In this document: piece after piece, positions 35,528-44,957 of the stretch | Layout: each line of letters begins with the position of its first letter | Position numbering within the stretch: position 1 is the stretch's first letter | Origin: Sphingobacteriaceae bacterium | GTDB lineage: Bacteria; Bacteroidota; Bacteroidia; B-17B0; Aurantibacillaceae | Reading direction: 5' to 3' | Length of the DNA: 54,719 nucleotides | Assembly: GCA_023251775.1 (NCBI GenBank) | Contig: JAHEYC010000015.1 | Span: 1-54,719 of the forward strand | Made by a program: the position numbers and the translations under genes | The notes under the pieces: generated by a model | The model's input: the letters and a program-made list of their open reading frames with translations, nothing else | What the model was told of the DNA's origin: nothing | Databases searched by the model: none

Positions 35528-37630
35528 ATGTTCACAAAAAAACTTCTTTTCGCCATTCCTGTCATTGCTTTATTAAGCGCTTGTGGCGGTAATTCATCAA
35601 GCAACGATGCCGATAAAACAAAGAATGATTCTCTTACAAAAACGGAACCGTTCCAATATCAAACCGAACAAGTTGCCGATCTTAGGATACTTCGTTATGA
35701 AGTTCCGGGCTTTGATCAATTAAGTCTTCAACAAAAAACATTGTTATACTATCTATCCGAAGCAGCTTTGTGCGGACGTGACATGATGTACGATCAAAAT
35801 TATAAATACAATTTAACTGTTCGCAAAACACTTGAAAATATAGTAAGCACATATAGCGGTGATAAAAAAGCAGCCGAGTACGATACATTTATGGAATACG
35901 CCAAACGCGTTTGGTTCTCTAACGGAATTCATCATCATTATAGTTCCGATAAGATCATTCCCGAGATCACTATAGATTATTTCAATTCGCTTGTAAAAGC
36001 GAGTGATGCAAAAGGTTTTCCGGTAATGGAAGGCGAAACCACCGATCAATTCCTTGCACGCATCACTCCTATCATGTTCGATCCCAAAATAGCTTCTAAA
36101 AAAGTAAGTCTTGATTCGAAAGCTGATCTTGTAAAGTCATCGGCCGTAAATTTTTACGAAGGCGTAAGTCAAAAAGAAGCAACGGATTTTTATAAAGATG
36201 TGAATAAGGACAATAAAAAAACTCCGGTAATGACCGGTCTTAATTCCAAACTCATAAAAGTAGATGGGAAAATAGAAGAACATATATGGAAACTTGGCGG
36301 AATGTATTCGGGTGCGATCGAAAAAATAATTTATTGGTTAGAGAAAGCCTCAAGCGTTGCCGAAAATGCAGCGCAAAAAGATGCCATCGATAAACTCATT
36401 GTTTTTTACAAGTCGGGCAGTTTAAAGGATTTTGATACTTACAGTATTGCTTGGGCAAAAGATACCGAATCGGCCATTGATGCAGTGGTTGGCTTTATAG
36501 AAGTTTATAATGATCCATTAGGATTCAAAGGAAGTTACGAAGCGGTTATATCGGTAAAAGATATGGAAGCCAGTAAACGTATTAAATTAATTGGCGATAA
36601 CGCCCAATGGTTCGAAGATAATTCGCCAATAGCTTCTCAACATAAAAAGAAAAATGTAAAAGGCATTGCAGCTAAAGTAATAAATGTAGTAATGGAAGCC
36701 GGGGATGCTGCTCCAAGCACTCCAATTGGAATAAATTTACCGAACAACGAATGGATCCGCGAGAATCACGGATCAAAATCGGTTAACCTTGGTAATATTG
36801 TGGAGGCATACGACATGGCCGCAGGTGCCGGTGTTACAAAAGAATTTTACATCAACGAAGAGATACAAAATCGAATGGCTAAATGTGGTGGTTTAGCAGA
36901 TAAGTTGCACACAGACATGCATGAGGTAATTGGACATGCTTCGGGACAAATTGAAGAAGGTATTGAACAACCCGCAAATACCTTAAAGAATTATGCGTCG
37001 TGTTTGGAAGAAGCACGCGCTGATCTTGTTGCACTCTATTACTTGTACGATAAAAAACTGGTTGACCTTGGAGTGATGTCATCTTTAGATTATGGAAAAG
37101 CAGCGTATGATGATTATATCACCAGTGGATTGATCATTCAACTATCGCGTTTAAAATTAGGAGATAATTTGGAAGAGGCTCATATGCGCAACCGTCAGTT
37201 AGTGGCGGCATGGGTATTTGAAAAAGGAGCAAAAGAAAATGTGATCAGCAAAACAGTGAAAGACGGTAAAACTTATTTTGTTGTGAATGATTATGAAAAA
37301 CTTAGAAAATTATTCGGAGATCTTTTAAAAGAGATCCAACGCATTAAATCGCAAGGTGATTACAAAGCTGGACACGACCTTGTAGAGAATTACGGAGTGA
37401 AAGTGGATAAAGCATTACATAAGGAGATATTAGACCGTTATGCTAAACTTAACTTTGCACCTTACGCAGGATTCATTCAGCCAAAACTTGTTCCTGTAAA
37501 AGACGGTGACAAGATCACAGATGTGAAGATCGAATACCCAAAAGATTTTACGGAGCAAATGTTATACTTTGGTAAAAACTATTCTTTCTTGCCTATCATG
37601 AATTCTCCTATAGAAATAAAGAGCAAATAA
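35528..37630 (+). CDS. Dipeptidyl peptidase III family (M49) lipoprotein
   Basis: 700 residues. Lipoprotein signal with lipobox L-S-A-C near 17-20, then a Ser/Asn linker. Zinc site H465-E-V-I-G-H470 (the M49 H-E-x-x-x-H) and E494-E-A-R-A-D499, the second M49 motif that provides the third ligand. Length fits DPP III, which removes N-terminal dipeptides from short peptides. A lipid-anchored form would act in the periplasm or outer membrane, suiting peptide feeding. It ends 10 bases before the convergent prmC. Confidence 0.9.
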   Translation: MFTKKLLFAIPVIALLSACGGNSSSNDADKTKNDSLTKTEPFQYQTEQVADLRILRYEVPGFDQLSLQQKTLLYYLSEAALCGRDMMYDQNYKYNLTVRKTLENIVSTYSGDKKAAEYDTFMEYAKRVWFSNGIHHHYSSDKIIPEITIDYFNSLVKASDAKGFPVMEGETTDQFLARITPIMFDPKIASKKVSLDSKADLVKSSAVNFYEGVSQKEATDFYKDVNKDNKKTPVMTGLNSKLIKVDGKIEEHIWKLGGMYSGAIEKIIYWLEKASSVAENAAQKDAIDKLIVFYKSGSLKDFDTYSIAWAKDTESAIDAVVGFIEVYNDPLGFKGSYEAVISVKDMEASKRIKLIGDNAQWFEDNSPIASQHKKKNVKGIAAKVINVVMEAGDAAPSTPIGINLPNNEWIRENHGSKSVNLGNIVEAYDMAAGAGVTKEFYINEEIQNRMAKCGGLADKLHTDMHEVIGHASGQIEEGIEQPANTLKNYASCLEEARADLVALYYLYDKKLVDLGVMSSLDYGKAAYDDYITSGLIIQLSRLKLGDNLEEAHMRNRQLVAAWVFEKGAKENVISKTVKDGKTYFVVNDYEKLRKLFGDLLKEIQRIKSQGDYKAGHDLVENYGVKVDKALHKEILDRYAKLNFAPYAGFIQPKLVPVKDGDKITDVKIEYPKDFTEQMLYFGKNYSFLPIMNSPIEIKSK

Positions 37631-37640
37631 GATAACTCTA

Positions 37641-38501
37641 TCATCTTGTCGCTTTAAGAAATCTAATATTGCCTGAAAGATCCTTTTTTAAATTAATTTC
37701 TGAAAAGATCTTTTTAGCCATGGCATAAGCTTTTACTTCTTGTGCCGTGAGCGGATTCAATTCAAAATACAATTTTCCTTTAGTATTTAAATGTTCCTCA
37801 CACATATCAATGATCTTTTTATAAAAAATTATTGCATCATTTCCTTCTACAAATAAAGCTAAGTGTGGTTCATATTTTTTTACATTATCGTGGATCTGAT
37901 CGGATTCGCTATGTTTTATATAGGGAGGATTGCTAACTATAATGTCGTTGTGTATAATGGAAGATGGAAGATGTAAAATGTTAGCGTTGAAAAATCTTAC
38001 AGCAACATTATTTCTTTCAGCATTTTTTTTTGCGAGGGTTAATGCTTCATCACTTATATCGCATGCTTCTACTCTTGCTTTCGAGAATGCACATTTTAAA
38101 GATATAGGAATACACCCACTTCCAGTTCCTAGATCAAGAATATTTCCCAAAAACTCTTTATTCTCATTAATTATCATCTCTACTAACTCCTCGGTCTCAG
38201 GCCTTGGGATCAATACGTGTTCATTCACAAAAAAGTTGTGCTTATAAAAATACGTTTCTCCCAAAACATACTGTAAAGGTTTTGCGGTTGTAAGATCCTT
38301 TATTGCATCATAAATTAAAAGTAATTCACTTTGATTGAGTCCCTCTTCTGCACGAGAGTTCATTTCCTCTTTTTTAAAACTTAAGAAATGCTCAAATACT
38401 CTGAACGCCAATTCATCGATCTCGCTATTAGAATATAGCTTATCTAATTCGGAATGAAAAAAAGACACAAGATGTTTTACCTTATTGCCGGCTACGCGCA
38501 T
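37641..38501 (-). CDS. prmC: Release factor glutamine methyltransferase
   Basis: 286 residues. N-terminal helical domain, SAM-binding L-D-L-G-T-G-S-G-C-I at 122-131, and the substrate motif N-P-P-Y at 191-194. PrmC methylates the Gln of the GGQ motif in RF1/RF2, enhancing termination; its substrate prfA is in this window. The gene lies 3 bases after the subtilase gene stop on the same strand, so it is probably read from the same transcript. Confidence 0.95.
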   Translation of the reverse strand: MRVAGNKVKHLVSFFHSELDKLYSNSEIDELAFRVFEHFLSFKKEEMNSRAEEGLNQSELLLIYDAIKDLTTAKPLQYVLGETYFYKHNFFVNEHVLIPRPETEELVEMIINENKEFLGNILDLGTGSGCIPISLKCAFSKARVEACDISDEALTLAKKNAERNNVAVRFFNANILHLPSSIIHNDIIVSNPPYIKHSESDQIHDNVKKYEPHLALFVEGNDAIIFYKKIIDMCEEHLNTKGKLYFELNPLTAQEVKAYAMAKKIFSEINLKKDLSGNIRFLKATR

Positions 38502-38504
38502 GAA

Positions 38505-40613
38505 TTAGTAACTGATAAGTTTGGCTGAATAAGTTTGTGTTTGGGTTTGAACACGAATAAGAAGTAATCCCTTATACCCATTAATTAGATCTGTATCCAA
38601 TACATATTTAGTATCGATAGTTTGTTTCAATAAACATTTACCGTTCACATCGTACACATATAATATCCCTTTGTCTTTTAAATTTATCTCTACTTTGTTA
38701 TGAAAAGGATTTGGAATGGTTTTTAACCCCTCATATAAATTCAACTTATCTATTCCTGTAAATATTGTACACAACATTGCTGCCATTCCATCCAGTTTTC
38801 CATATCCGTAAACGTTATTTGGTAAAGCACCGGTAAATCCATCACTGTAGGTGCAATTCATAATAGCTTGTTTTACTTGTTGGTTGCTTGCATTTGGAAA
38901 TTTTTGTAAATAAAGCGCTGCCAACCCGGCCACAACCGGCGAAGAAGCCGATGTTCCGCCACCTTGTATATGCATACTGCCTTGTGCAACCGCTGTTGGT
39001 GCATTGGTTAACATGAAATTCAAAAGAGCCGCCGGCATAGAACTGAACACATTTGCTCCTGTGGCAACAACATCAGGTTTTATCATATTCCAACGTGTTG
39101 GTCCTCCACTACTCGTTTCTTTTATTTTTCCGGGAACTTCAAGCGTTGATGTTTGCGCTGTATTGCTTGCATCGGTCCATTTATTTAAATTTATATAATT
39201 CCCTACAGTGATCACTTCATTGCTGCACTGAAAACTTGTGACAATAGTAGAAATTGTATCAGGCATCGCGTAATTGATCATTTTGGGATATACAGTTGTT
39301 GTTGGTAAAGCACTGCTCTTAAAATTAAAATCCCACGAATCATGTTTACCCATTCCTTTACTTTCAATGCGCCAATTATAATTCAACGAATCGGCGATAA
39401 CATGATAGATCAATTCGTAAACACCAAACGAATTGATGGCTGCATCGGTTTTGATGATACCAATACGATTATTATTGAACTTTAATGTATCAACTTGCTG
39501 TGATGCGAGCGCATAATTATAATTATGAAAAGGAATTCGCCCAAGATCAGTACTACTTGTGCGGTTAACGCCAATACTTGTTTGAACATTTTTAATATCA
39601 TTTGTATCTGCATACAAAACATAATACATGTTTGGAACAACATCAGTGAACCATGTGAATAGTGTATCCGAATTTGTAAGCGTTGTTTTTGTGTGGAATC
39701 TTATATTGCCGGCATTACCCGCTGCAGCCACTAATACTCGACCATTTTGCGCGGTGATCAAATTATTCATCAATTGCGCCTGAAGATCGGTGGCATCATG
39801 ACTTCCGTAATAATCACCCACACTTGCATTTACTACGCAAGGTTTACCGGCAGCAGTTGCCTTTGCAAAAATATAACTCAAGGCATCGGCGTAAACCGGA
39901 TTTGTATTGTTATTAAAATTCAAAGCAACAACAACAAGTTCGGCCTTTGGTGCCATGCCCTCAAATTTACCGTTGGCTAAACCATTTCCTGCTGCTGTTC
40001 CACTTACGTGTGTTCCGTGACCATAATTTGCATTGTCGTTATGTGTACAAACACTCGCGTTTATTTGCGCAGCTGTCCATTCGATACCATAGTTATAAGG
40101 CATTGGTACAGTTGAACCCGAAGATTGATTTTGATCCCAAATAAATTGAATTCGCGTATTTCCACTTCCATCTTTAAAATCGGGGTGATTAAAATCAATA
40201 CCAGAATCAATAATTCCCATAATTATCCCCGTACCATCGTAAGCTTGAGTTAAAGGAGCCATCCCTTGCTTTACCGGTTTGATACGATTTCTAACAACAG
40301 CTGTATCATTCATCAATTGTGGTTTTGAGGGCCTATACTCAACAAACTTTACATAGTTATTCGAAATTAAATTTGAAATAGAATTAAGAGATGTTCGAAC
40401 AGAAGCAATATTTCCTGCGTAATAATTAATTTTTACACCTAATTGATCCTGGTCCTTAATTAATTGTGAGATATTTCCATCCACCAATACATCAAACTGC
40501 TCGGGAAGCGCTTTATCAGCAAATTGTGCTTTTAGAAATGCATTACAATTAGTTTGCGAAAACATCGTAACTTGCATCAAAAATAACAGAATTATATAAA
40601 TTCCTTTTTTCAT
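38505..40613 (-). CDS. Secreted subtilisin-like (S8) protease with C-terminal sorting-like domain
   Basis: 702 residues. Signal peptide (MKKGIYIILLFLMQVTMFSQ), short propeptide-like segment (about 20-110), S8 domain with catalytic triad D136 (I-I-D-S-G-I-D), H199 (G-H-G-T-H-V) and S555 (G-G-T-S-A-S-S-P). Between His and Ser is an insertion of about 200 residues (roughly 290-470), larger than in basic subtilases. The last 75 residues (T-I-P-N-P-F-H-N-K-V ...) look like a type A T9SS sorting domain, though the end S-A-K-L-I-S-Y is weaker than usual. An exported protease is expected. Monocistronic or leading into prmC. Confidence 0.88.
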   Translation of the reverse strand: MKKGIYIILLFLMQVTMFSQTNCNAFLKAQFADKALPEQFDVLVDGNISQLIKDQDQLGVKINYYAGNIASVRTSLNSISNLISNNYVKFVEYRPSKPQLMNDTAVVRNRIKPVKQGMAPLTQAYDGTGIIMGIIDSGIDFNHPDFKDGSGNTRIQFIWDQNQSSGSTVPMPYNYGIEWTAAQINASVCTHNDNANYGHGTHVSGTAAGNGLANGKFEGMAPKAELVVVALNFNNNTNPVYADALSYIFAKATAAGKPCVVNASVGDYYGSHDATDLQAQLMNNLITAQNGRVLVAAAGNAGNIRFHTKTTLTNSDTLFTWFTDVVPNMYYVLYADTNDIKNVQTSIGVNRTSSTDLGRIPFHNYNYALASQQVDTLKFNNNRIGIIKTDAAINSFGVYELIYHVIADSLNYNWRIESKGMGKHDSWDFNFKSSALPTTTVYPKMINYAMPDTISTIVTSFQCSNEVITVGNYINLNKWTDASNTAQTSTLEVPGKIKETSSGGPTRWNMIKPDVVATGANVFSSMPAALLNFMLTNAPTAVAQGSMHIQGGGTSASSPVVAGLAALYLQKFPNASNQQVKQAIMNCTYSDGFTGALPNNVYGYGKLDGMAAMLCTIFTGIDKLNLYEGLKTIPNPFHNKVEINLKDKGILYVYDVNGKCLLKQTIDTKYVLDTDLINGYKGLLLIRVQTQTQTYSAKLISY

Positions 40614-40652
40614 TCTATCTACTAAAATACAAAAAATAAATCAATCTTTAAA

Positions 40653-41297
40653 CTGAAGCCCATCTTTATCATATTTACTCTTTTCCTCAGTAATTTTGCT
40701 ATCTCGCAAAGTGATAGTGTAAAGATAACCGAGCTTGAGCCGTTTAAAGATGGTCTTTATATTACCAACACTGATCATAGAAAGAACAAGGCTATTTCAA
40801 AGGAGAATATCATAACAAATATCAACAAAGATCAAATTGATTTTTATAATAAAATAACTTCCACTTCAAAAATTGAATACGTTATTGGAAGCACAACTTA
40901 TACCATTGAACCGGGCGCTATTTGGGGATTTGTACAAAACGGAACATTATTTATTAATTACAAGAATGTTTTTTATAGGGTCCCGGTTTTTGGTGCCATA
41001 AGTTATTTTGCAGGGATTGTTGAAGTGACCGGATATTATACCGGGGTTTATGATCCCATGTTTGGCGTTGGCGGAACAAGAGCAGCAGTTAAGACCAACG
41101 AAGTAAATGAATTTATTGTTAGTTATTTCGATGGCAAAGTAGTGAAGTTTGATATGGACTACTTGGAATTACTTTTAAGTACCGACGAAACTGTTTATAA
41201 AGAATATAAAAGTTTAAGTCGACGTAAACGTCGCAAACAAGTAACGCGATTTGTAAGAATGTATAATGAACGACATCCGGTTCATTATCTTAAATAG
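40653..41297 (+). CDS. Secreted protein of unknown function with apparent CTG start
   Basis: 214 codons. An open frame with conserved-looking protein sequence extends well upstream of the first standard start (GTG 41025), back to 40653. Read from CTG 40653 it starts M-K-P-I-F-I-I-F-T-L-F-L-S-N-F-A-I-S-Q, a convincing signal peptide, and continues S-D-S-V-K-I-T-E-L-E-P-F-K-D-G-L-Y. No ATG, GTG or TTG lies in frame between 40653 and 41025. A GTG start would remove the signal peptide and half the protein. No family recognised; the C-terminus is basic (S-R-R-K-R-R-K-Q-V-T-R-F). It ends one base before the convergent TIGR02757 stop. Confidence 0.7.
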   Translation: MKPIFIIFTLFLSNFAISQSDSVKITELEPFKDGLYITNTDHRKNKAISKENIITNINKDQIDFYNKITSTSKIEYVIGSTTYTIEPGAIWGFVQNGTLFINYKNVFYRVPVFGAISYFAGIVEVTGYYTGVYDPMFGVGGTRAAVKTNEVNEFIVSYFDGKVVKFDMDYLELLLSTDETVYKEYKSLSRRKRRKQVTRFVRMYNERHPVHYLK

Positions 41298-41298
41298 A

Positions 41299-42072
41299 TC
41301 ACAGTTCTCTACTAACGCCCAATCCAAACAATGCAAGATCATACTTCACAGGGTCTTTTGGATCAAGTTGCCTTAATACACCTGTTATCTCTTCAACCGC
41401 TTTCCAATCGTCTTGTTTACGTTTTAGTAAACCTAATTTGCGACTCACATTTCCGGTATGAACATCCAAAGGCAAACACAATAATGATGGATCAATGCTT
41501 TTCCAAATACCAAGATCAACTCCTTTCATATCTTTTCGAACCATCCAACGCAAATACATGCACAAACGTTTGGAACTAGAATTCTTTGCGGGGTCAGAAA
41601 TATGTTTCTCACTTCTCTTTTGATGTGATTGTCTTAAAAATTGTTCTCTAAAATGTATGATCGCATTTTTCACATCAACATCATTCGGCTTTATTCCCTT
41701 TGAAAATGCTAATTCAAGTCCATTATGTTTAGTGTATATATTTTTAAGTGAACGAATAAAAAAAGTACAATCGATCCCATTGAATGTGCGATGAACAAAA
41801 TCATCAAACTTTTTTAGATCCTTCGTTGTATGCTGCGTTACAAATTCAAATGGGGCGTTATCCATTAAATTCATTAAACTCGTCGCATTAGTAATAATTG
41901 ATCTTCGGTTTCCCCAGGCAATTGTGGCCGCCAAAAATCCGGCGATCTCAATATCTTCCTTCCGAGAAAATAAATGTGGGATCTGTATAGGATCATTTTC
42001 AATAAATCCTTTTGTATTGTATTGCAGGAATTTTTCGTCCAATAATTCCTTTATCCCTTCTTTTATCTTCAC
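41299..42072 (-). CDS. TIGR02757 family protein
   Basis: 257 residues, matching the Bacteroidota/epsilon family TIGR02757 (DUF2400): A-A-T-I-A-W-G-N-R-R-S-I-I near 49-61, and the C-terminal P-L-D-V-H-T-G-N-V-S-R-K-L-G-L. The family has a helical DNA glycosylase-like core (the L-D-V-H-x-G motif recalls HhH-GPD proteins), but its function is unknown. It overlaps the MFS transporter gene stop by 4 bases, so the two are translationally coupled. Confidence 0.85.
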   Translation of the reverse strand: MKIKEGIKELLDEKFLQYNTKGFIENDPIQIPHLFSRKEDIEIAGFLAATIAWGNRRSIITNATSLMNLMDNAPFEFVTQHTTKDLKKFDDFVHRTFNGIDCTFFIRSLKNIYTKHNGLELAFSKGIKPNDVDVKNAIIHFREQFLRQSHQKRSEKHISDPAKNSSSKRLCMYLRWMVRKDMKGVDLGIWKSIDPSLLCLPLDVHTGNVSRKLGLLKRKQDDWKAVEEITGVLRQLDPKDPVKYDLALFGLGVSREL

Positions 42073-43334
42073 GCGTCTTTAGTTAGATCAAGTTCCTTTA
42101 GTTTAGGATTTGCTTTATGAATTCCAAGAACAACTAAAATGGTCATTACTCCTCCAAACGCAATTGAGGGAACAAGTCCAAAGAATTTTGCAGCAACACC
42201 ACTTTCAAACGCACCGATCTCGTTACTCGATCCAATAAAAATACTATTTACAGCAGTTACCCTTCCTCGCATATTATCCGGAGTCATTAATTGTAAAATA
42301 CTATGACGAACCACTACACTAATATTATCAAAGGCACCGGTTAACGCAAGCATGCTAAATGCTAACCAATAATTGGTACAGTAAGCAAATGCAATTGTAA
42401 ATGCACCAAATGCTGCAACCGACCATAACAAAGCAACCCCTGCGTTTTTTCCCGGTGGTTTTACCGCCATGATCAAGGCCATCAAAACAGCGCCGATAGC
42501 CGGTGAAGTGCGCAACAGACCATATGCTTCAGGACCCAAATGCAAAATTTTATCTGTGAATGCAGGGATCAACACTACGGCACCCCCAAATAGAACCGCA
42601 AAAAGATCCAACGACAAAGCACTAAGCACCATTTTATTTTTAAAAACAAATTTCAAACCCACTTTCATGCTTTGCACAATGGATTCGGTATTTTCGGGAA
42701 TAAATGTTTGTTTGTAAGATGTTAGTGCAATAAATGTGAAAGCCAAAACATAAAATGCAATATTTAAAAGGTAACACCAATCGGCGTGTAGTTGTCCTCT
42801 AAAAGCATATATCAACCCTGCGATAACAGGACCAAGAATTGCGCCGACATGCCAAACTGTGCTATTCCATGTAGTTGACTGCGTATATAAATGACGAGGA
42901 ATAAAGGATGTCATGAAAGGCTGCACACTTGCCGCTAAAAATGAACGAATGACCCCAAATACAATAACAATAATAAATAAGGCCGATAATCCGAACGAAC
43001 GCATTACTGTTATAAATGGTGCACTATTAAAATATAAAGCAATTGCTCCAAGCAGTAACATAAAAATTCCTCCAAGAATGATCTTCTTTCTATTCAAAAG
43101 ATCGGCATAATGTCCGCTAAAAAAAGAGGTGATGATAAAAGGTACAGCCTCCGCTAAACCGATCATCCCTAGAACAAACTCTTCTTTGGTAAATTCGTAG
43201 TACACTTGCAGGTTAATGGTACTCATCTGCAACTGAATCCCTATAGTAAGGAAAAAACGGGCCAAAATAAAGTAGCGGTATTGCTTTATTTTAAAGATCT
43301 CGAGCGAAGAGCTATCAAAAATACCCATAACCAT
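42069..43334 (-). CDS. MFS transporter, EntS-like exporter group
   Basis: 421 residues with about 12 membrane segments and no signal peptide. The loop between segments 2 and 3 reads G-H-Y-A-D-L-L-N-R-K-K, a form of the MFS motif A. The sequence V-N-S-I-F-I-G-S-S-N-E-I-G near 370 is typical of the EntS-like exporter group (MFS_3). A substrate cannot be assigned. First gene of a pair with TIGR02757. Confidence 0.88.
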   Translation of the reverse strand: MVMGIFDSSSLEIFKIKQYRYFILARFFLTIGIQLQMSTINLQVYYEFTKEEFVLGMIGLAEAVPFIITSFFSGHYADLLNRKKIILGGIFMLLLGAIALYFNSAPFITVMRSFGLSALFIIVIVFGVIRSFLAASVQPFMTSFIPRHLYTQSTTWNSTVWHVGAILGPVIAGLIYAFRGQLHADWCYLLNIAFYVLAFTFIALTSYKQTFIPENTESIVQSMKVGLKFVFKNKMVLSALSLDLFAVLFGGAVVLIPAFTDKILHLGPEAYGLLRTSPAIGAVLMALIMAVKPPGKNAGVALLWSVAAFGAFTIAFAYCTNYWLAFSMLALTGAFDNISVVVRHSILQLMTPDNMRGRVTAVNSIFIGSSNEIGAFESGVAAKFFGLVPSIAFGGVMTILVVLGIHKANPKLKELDLTKDA

Positions 43335-43374
43335 TACAAATTTATTTTAATTATTTTTATATTTATCGTCTCGT

Positions 43375-44073
43375 TTGGAAAACAACTTAAAACATATCAA
43401 CCTAAAATCCTTATCCGAAGATGACCGTCCTCGCGAAAAACTAATGCAATTAGGTAGCCGGCATTTAAGTGATGCCGAATTATTGGCCATCATTATTGGA
43501 TCGGGAAATAATGAGGAAACTGCTATTCAACTTGCTCAGCGAATACTACATGAGAGCAAAAATGATATAAATACTTTAGCTAAATTATCTCTTAACGAGC
43601 TCCAGAAATTTAAAGGCGTTGGTCCGGCCAAAGCCATTAATATAGCAGCTGCGTTTGAATTAGGCAGAAGACGAAAAGACGCAGATGTTGGAGAAGAACA
43701 AAAGATATCGTCGAGCAGAGATGCATTTAATATTCTCCATCATAAATTGGCCGATCTTCCGCACGAAGAGTTCTGGATAGTTCTTCTCAATAGAGGAAAT
43801 AAAGTGATCAAAATAGAAAGTATAAGCAAAGGCGGAATAAGCGGAACTGTTGTGGATGTTCGATTAGTTTCAAAAGCAGCTATCGAAAATAATACCAGCA
43901 GTGTGATCTTGGCACATAATCACCCCAGCGGAAATCTAAAACCCAGCCAAAATGATATTGATATCACCAAAAAAATAAAAGAGGCCCTAAAATTATTTGA
44001 TATTACGCTGTTCGATCATTTGATCATTGGAGATCAAGCGTATTACAGTTTTACCGATGAGGGAATTTTATAA
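43375..44073 (+). CDS. radC: RadC family JAB/MPN domain protein
   Basis: 232 residues, TTG start (no ATG in frame until 43444 would remove the conserved N-terminus). Helix-hairpin-helix region (about 20-80: F-K-G-V-G-P-A-K-A) and C-terminal JAB1/MPN metalloprotease-like domain with the zinc motif H181-N-H-P-S-G ... D194. Named DNA repair protein but the biochemical role is unproven. Stops one base before the convergent glycosyltransferase stop. Confidence 0.92.
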   Translation: MENNLKHINLKSLSEDDRPREKLMQLGSRHLSDAELLAIIIGSGNNEETAIQLAQRILHESKNDINTLAKLSLNELQKFKGVGPAKAINIAAAFELGRRRKDADVGEEQKISSSRDAFNILHHKLADLPHEEFWIVLLNRGNKVIKIESISKGGISGTVVDVRLVSKAAIENNTSSVILAHNHPSGNLKPSQNDIDITKKIKEALKLFDITLFDHLIIGDQAYYSFTDEGIL

Positions 44074-44074
44074 A

Positions 44075-44953
44075 TTAATCCTTTAGCAGAAAATAATTCT
44101 TGTTCTCTCCCACTCTCCAACCAAATGTTCGTTCGATAAAATGAAGAAGTTTGTTTTTGAAACTGATCTTTACTTTTGAATTATCGTAAGTGAATTTCCA
44201 ATTGGCTTTTGCAATACGCTCTTTATATAAAGCAGGATGAGTTCCCTTGTAATTTTCCAGAAGATCAATATTACTGTAATCAAATTCTTCAACAACAGGA
44301 ATATTTTCTTTCATCCAATTATCATCGTGCCACATTTTATGGAAATTTTCCTGTTTAGCTTGCTGAGCTTTTGGTGGTTTTACCCAACCATAATGATAAA
44401 TAGATGCATTTATTTGCTTTACGTTTAATTTTTCATCATTTCCTGTTCTAAAGCCTTGCGCATCTTTGTACGAGCGAATGCTTTTGTCATTTTTAATAAT
44501 ACGGATCTCTTTACTATACCATCTTCTTCCTGTTCCAATATAATTATACTGTCCATAAAAATGTTTGTAATTAAAAAGCAAGCCTTGCACTGCTTTATCC
44601 TCCTTGTATTTTTCCATCGCTGCTTTGATCGCCGGCAGATCTTCTTCGTGAACACATTCATCCGACTGAATATAAAAACACCAATCGCTATCCATCCCAA
44701 TAGCATCAAATACTTTATTGGTCTCGATAGAAAGCACCAAACCTCCTTCTCGCTTTGTATCATCCCAAACCGATTCTAGTATTTTTATTTTATCTGATTT
44801 GATCGAACTTATCAATTCCAAAGTTCCATCATCGCTATTACCAACGCCAACAATAAATTCGTCGCATATTGGTAATATACTTTGAATAGCTTCCAATACG
44901 GGATAATCGTACTTGATCGCATTTCGTATTATAGTGAAACCTGTTACTTTCAT
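44075..44953 (-). CDS. Family 2 glycosyltransferase
   Basis: 292 residues from ATG 44953; an in-frame TTG at 44980 is rejected because it would overlap the TamL stop. GT-A fold: N-terminal I-R-N-A-I-K-Y-D-Y-P-V-L, D-E-F-I-V-G-V-G-N-S-D-D-G-T (nucleotide-binding), and a D-W-C-F-Y-I-Q-S-D-E near 90-99 replacing the usual DxD with Q-S-D-E. The acceptor is unknown. It follows the TamL gene by 4 bases and is likely in the same transcript, hinting at an envelope glycan. Confidence 0.85.
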   Translation of the reverse strand: MKVTGFTIIRNAIKYDYPVLEAIQSILPICDEFIVGVGNSDDGTLELISSIKSDKIKILESVWDDTKREGGLVLSIETNKVFDAIGMDSDWCFYIQSDECVHEEDLPAIKAAMEKYKEDKAVQGLLFNYKHFYGQYNYIGTGRRWYSKEIRIIKNDKSIRSYKDAQGFRTGNDEKLNVKQINASIYHYGWVKPPKAQQAKQENFHKMWHDDNWMKENIPVVEEFDYSNIDLLENYKGTHPALYKERIAKANWKFTYDNSKVKISFKNKLLHFIERTFGWRVGENKNYFLLKD

Positions 44954-44957
44954 TTTC

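Noticed and set aside
41025-41297. 90-codon gene starting at GTG 41025
   Set aside because: This is the last part of a longer secreted protein; the upstream frame is open and begins with a signal peptide.
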